This document shows, in pieces, positions 6,253-8,017 of a DNA stretch of 8,017 nucleotides. The translations under genes were made by a program, and so were the position numbers. How positions within the stretch are numbered: position 1 is the stretch's first letter; each line of letters opens with the position of its first letter. Origin of the DNA: Syntrophaceae bacterium PtaB.Bin038 (GTDB taxonomy: Bacteria; Desulfobacterota; Syntrophia; Syntrophales; UBA2192); contig MVQS01000429.1 of assembly GCA_002067855.1 (NCBI GenBank), forward strand, positions 1 to 8,017, written 5' to 3'. The notes under the pieces are model-generated. The model was not told the DNA's origin, did not search any database, and saw only the letters and a program-made list of their open reading frames with translations.

Positions 6253-6271
6253 CAGGGAACGGGGTTCCCTG
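6253..6271. repeat. Perfect 8-bp hairpin with three-base loop
   Basis: CAGGGAAC-GGG-GTTCCCTG is a tight perfect hairpin, eight bases beyond the GAATTCCC repeat. There is no T-run on either side, so an intrinsic terminator is not supported. It lies about 100 bases upstream of the MscS start and about 130 bases from the sigma-28 promoter. Confidence 0.45.
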
Positions 6272-6404
6272 TTGTCGTGCTCGCATCACCCCGACGCAGC
6301 GGTCGACAGGCTCACGTCGGGCGCCGCGGGGGCGGCGCGTGCCATTGCTTTCATACCACGATTCGCCGCCGGGGGTAAGGGCGATCCTCTGACGGCGCGG
6401 CGTT
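6272..6404. other. Non-coding stretch in the divergent intergenic region
   Basis: The gap between the MscS and chemoreceptor starts is 6150-6672 (523 bases). Apart from the hairpins, the sigma-28 promoter and the leader listed separately, I see nothing firm in it. A weak minus-strand sigma-70-like pair (TTACCC at 6378-6373, TATGAA at 6355-6350, 17-base spacer) could serve the MscS gene but matches poorly. Confidence 0.4.
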
Positions 6405-6431
6405 TAAAGTTCTGTCCCAATCTGCCGATGG
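6405..6431 (+). promoter_or_regulatory. Sigma-28 (FliA) promoter for the chemoreceptor gene
   Basis: TAAAGTTC (6405-6412), an 11-base spacer, then GCCGATGG (6424-6431) matches the flagellar sigma consensus TAAAGTTT-N11-GCCGATAA at 13 of 16 positions with exact spacing. It points toward the chemoreceptor. Transcription would start near 6438, giving a leader of about 235 bases. Chemoreceptor genes are classic FliA targets, so site and gene agree. Confidence 0.8.
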
Positions 6432-6672
6432 TTATCACGGCCGGTTCGCAGAAGACGCGCGACCGCAAAGATCCGAAGACGGTCCATCGTTATATGATTC
6501 GGCACTCATACCTGTCTGCCTCGTAACGCCGGACGCACCACCGTCCGCGCTTCATCCCCGTCTTTGCCTTCTCGACGCCCGCAGGGGCCCGGCCCGCGCC
6601 CCGGACAGGCGAGCGATCGCATGCGCCCTCTGGCTCGGCCGCCCGACGCAACACATGGAGGTGCAGGAACTG
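6432..6672 (+). promoter_or_regulatory. Predicted long 5' leader of the chemoreceptor mRNA
   Basis: About 235 bases separate the predicted sigma-28 start from the chosen ATG at 6673. I see no recognised riboswitch, attenuator or convincing small gene in it. A 32-codon frame begins at the ATG at 6428, before the predicted start, and is not credible. An in-frame ATG at 6655 is possible but lacks a ribosome site, whereas 6673 is preceded by GGAGGTGCAGGA. Confidence 0.35.
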
Positions 6673-8017
6673 ATGAAACGATTCTCGTTCGTACAATCAC
6701 TCAAGGCAAGGCTTTTGGTCGGGGGAATCCTGATGATCGTGATCCCCCTGTCAGTGAGCGGCGCGATCTCCTGGTGGAAGGCCGACCGGTCCCTCACGGA
6801 GGCCAACCAAGGGATGCTGTATGAAATGTCCGAGGGGGCGGGCAACCTTGTGCGCGTCATCGCGGACAAGGAGCTCAAGCTGGCCCGGGAGCTGGCCACG
6901 CGCCCCGACACGATCCAGGCCGCCGAAAAGCAGAGTGCGGCGTTCAGCGAAGTGCTCAAGCACTTCGCCGCCGTCAGCGGCGACTACCAGGTCGTCTACG
7001 GCCTCGACCCATCAGGCAAGGGGTTCGCCGACTCCCACGGCGGGAAGAACATCGGCATCTACCTCGGGGACCGGGACTACTTCAAGAAGGCCAAGGCCGA
7101 GATGAAGCCCGTCGTGGGCGACATGGTCCTGGCAAAGACGACGGGTAGACCCGTCCTGCCTTTCTGCGTGCCCATCGTGAAGGACGGCAGGTTCATCGGC
7201 GCCATCGCCACGATCATGACGACCGACGCCCTGTCGGCCCGGTTCGCCGAGATCAAGGTCGGCAAGACGGGCTACGCCAGTGTCATCAACCGCGAAGGCA
7301 TGGTGATGATCCACCCGAAGGCCGAGGCCGTATTCAAGCTCGACGTGAGCAAGCTCGAGGAGATGAAGGACCTCTGGACCCTTGTGCAGTCTCAGAAGCC
7401 GGGCTTCGCGCAGTACACCTACGGCGGGCAGAAGAAAATCGCCGCCGTCAGCCCCGTGCAGGTCAACGGCTGGGCGGCACTGACCGTCATGGACCTCGAC
7501 GAGGCCGTGAGCGGGGCCCGGGAGATCCGCAACGCCCTCGCGCTGACCGGCGCTCTGCTGCTGGCCCTCTCGGCCGGCCTCACCCTGCTGTTCGCACGGG
7601 GGATCGCCGACCCGGTGGCCCGCGCCGCCGCGGAGATCCACGAGGCCGCGGCTCAGGTGTCCTCGGCCGCCTCCCAGGTGGCCGCGTCGAGCCAACACCT
7701 GGCCGAAGGGGCCTCCGAGCAGGCCTCCTCGCTCGAGGAGACGGCGGCGTCGATGGAGGAGATTTCGTCCATGACCAGGCAGAACGCCGACAACTCGCAG
7801 AGCGCAAACGCACTGATGGTCTCCACGAAGAACGCCGTCGAAAAGGCCGAGGTCTCGATGCAGGAGATGGTGCGCTCCATGGACGCAATCAGCCAGGCCA
7901 GCGAGGAGACGGGCAAGATCATCAAGACGATCGACGAGATCGCCTTCCAGACCAACCTGCTGGCCCTCAACGCCGCCGTCGAGGCGGCGCGGGCCGGCGA
8001 GGCCGGGGCGGGGTTCG
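6673..8017 (+). CDS. Methyl-accepting chemotaxis protein with Cache sensor (C-terminus cut by window edge)
   Basis: This transmembrane chemoreceptor would bind a ligand outside the cell and control the CheA kinase through CheW. The 448 visible residues show TM1 at about 13-33 and a large periplasmic Cache-type sensor (about 35-285; 'GIYLGDRDYFKKA', 'VVGDMVLAKTTGRPVLPFCVPIVKDG', 'IGAIATIMTTDALS', 'GYASVINREGMVMIHP'). TM2 is at about 287-309, followed by the cytoplasmic signalling helix. The kinase-control hairpin tip is present (IDEIAFQTNLLALNAAVEAA, 420-439), and the frame continues past the window. After TM2, 'ARGIADPV' begins like a HAMP domain but runs almost at once into the coiled coil (EIHEAAAQVSSAASQVAASS), so a full two-helix HAMP is missing. 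Start at the ATG at 6673 with GGAGGT/AGGA upstream; the ATG at 6655 is the alternative. The ligand cannot be predicted: the usual amino-acid-binding Cache motif is not evident. Confidence 0.93.
   Translation, partial: MKRFSFVQSLKARLLVGGILMIVIPLSVSGAISWWKADRSLTEANQGMLYEMSEGAGNLVRVIADKELKLARELATRPDTIQAAEKQSAAFSEVLKHFAAVSGDYQVVYGLDPSGKGFADSHGGKNIGIYLGDRDYFKKAKAEMKPVVGDMVLAKTTGRPVLPFCVPIVKDGRFIGAIATIMTTDALSARFAEIKVGKTGYASVINREGMVMIHPKAEAVFKLDVSKLEEMKDLWTLVQSQKPGFAQYTYGGQKKIAAVSPVQVNGWAALTVMDLDEAVSGAREIRNALALTGALLLALSAGLTLLFARGIADPVARAAAEIHEAAAQVSSAASQVAASSQHLAEGASEQASSLEETAASMEEISSMTRQNADNSQSANALMVSTKNAVEKAEVSMQEMVRSMDAISQASEETGKIIKTIDEIAFQTNLLALNAAVEAARAGEAGAGF

Noticed and set aside
6350..6378. 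Sigma-70 promoter for the MscS gene (TTACCC/TATGAA, 17-base spacer)
   Set aside because: Only about half of the consensus bases match; too weak to list as a promoter.
4473..6392. A 639-codon open frame on the plus strand opposite the MscS gene, and a 646-codon frame on the minus strand in another phase
   Set aside because: Both overlap the clear MscS gene and have the arginine/glycine/alanine-heavy composition of GC-rich shadow frames. No domain is recognisable and they have no ribosome sites.
1..8017. CRISPR array, tRNA/rRNA, insertion sequence, phage or defence genes
   Set aside because: No spaced direct repeats, RNA-gene signatures, transposase or phage-like proteins were seen on either strand.

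Overview
The window is GC-rich bacterial DNA. The gene families suggest a motile, probably anaerobic member of the Desulfobacterota (old Deltaproteobacteria), for example a Syntrophia-like lineage. The clues are a TRAP transporter next to a family III CoA-transferase, a PAS-type sigma-54 activator, a large MscS-like channel and a chemoreceptor with a shortened HAMP region. This placement rests on gene content and style only.

Left part (1-4121, all minus strand): a PAS/AAA+/Fis sigma-54 activator (about 2592-4079) is followed downstream by a catabolic-looking gene string. The string is a small cupin (1839-2216), a family III (CaiB/BaiF) CoA-transferase (590-1807), a 76-residue remnant of a TRAP large permease (dctM C-terminus, 309-539), and the N-terminus of a TRAP solute-binding protein (dctP, 1-243, cut by the window edge). 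The 375-base gap between activator and cupin carries a very good -24/-12 (sigma-54) promoter at 2325-2338 pointing at the cupin. It also carries two small perfect inverted repeats and an unusually AT-rich stretch that could hold activator sites. The simplest reading is a self-contained regulon: the PAS protein senses a signal and activates sigma-54 transcription of genes for uptake of an organic acid and its activation by CoA transfer. The substrate cannot be read from the sequence.

Middle (4080-6149): a short C-terminal remnant of an RNB-family ribonuclease (about 4179-4310) and a four-unit heptanucleotide repeat (4134-4161) lie between the activator and a 591-residue MscS-family channel gene (4374-6149, minus).

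Right part (6150-8017): a 523-base divergent intergenic region holds two hairpins and a near-consensus sigma-28 (FliA) promoter (6405-6431, plus strand). The promoter reads toward a methyl-accepting chemotaxis protein that starts at about 6673 and runs off the right edge.

I see no CRISPR array, tRNA, rRNA, transposase or phage gene. No clearly new system is visible. The most informative points are the sigma-54 and sigma-28 promoter assignments and the two gene remnants.
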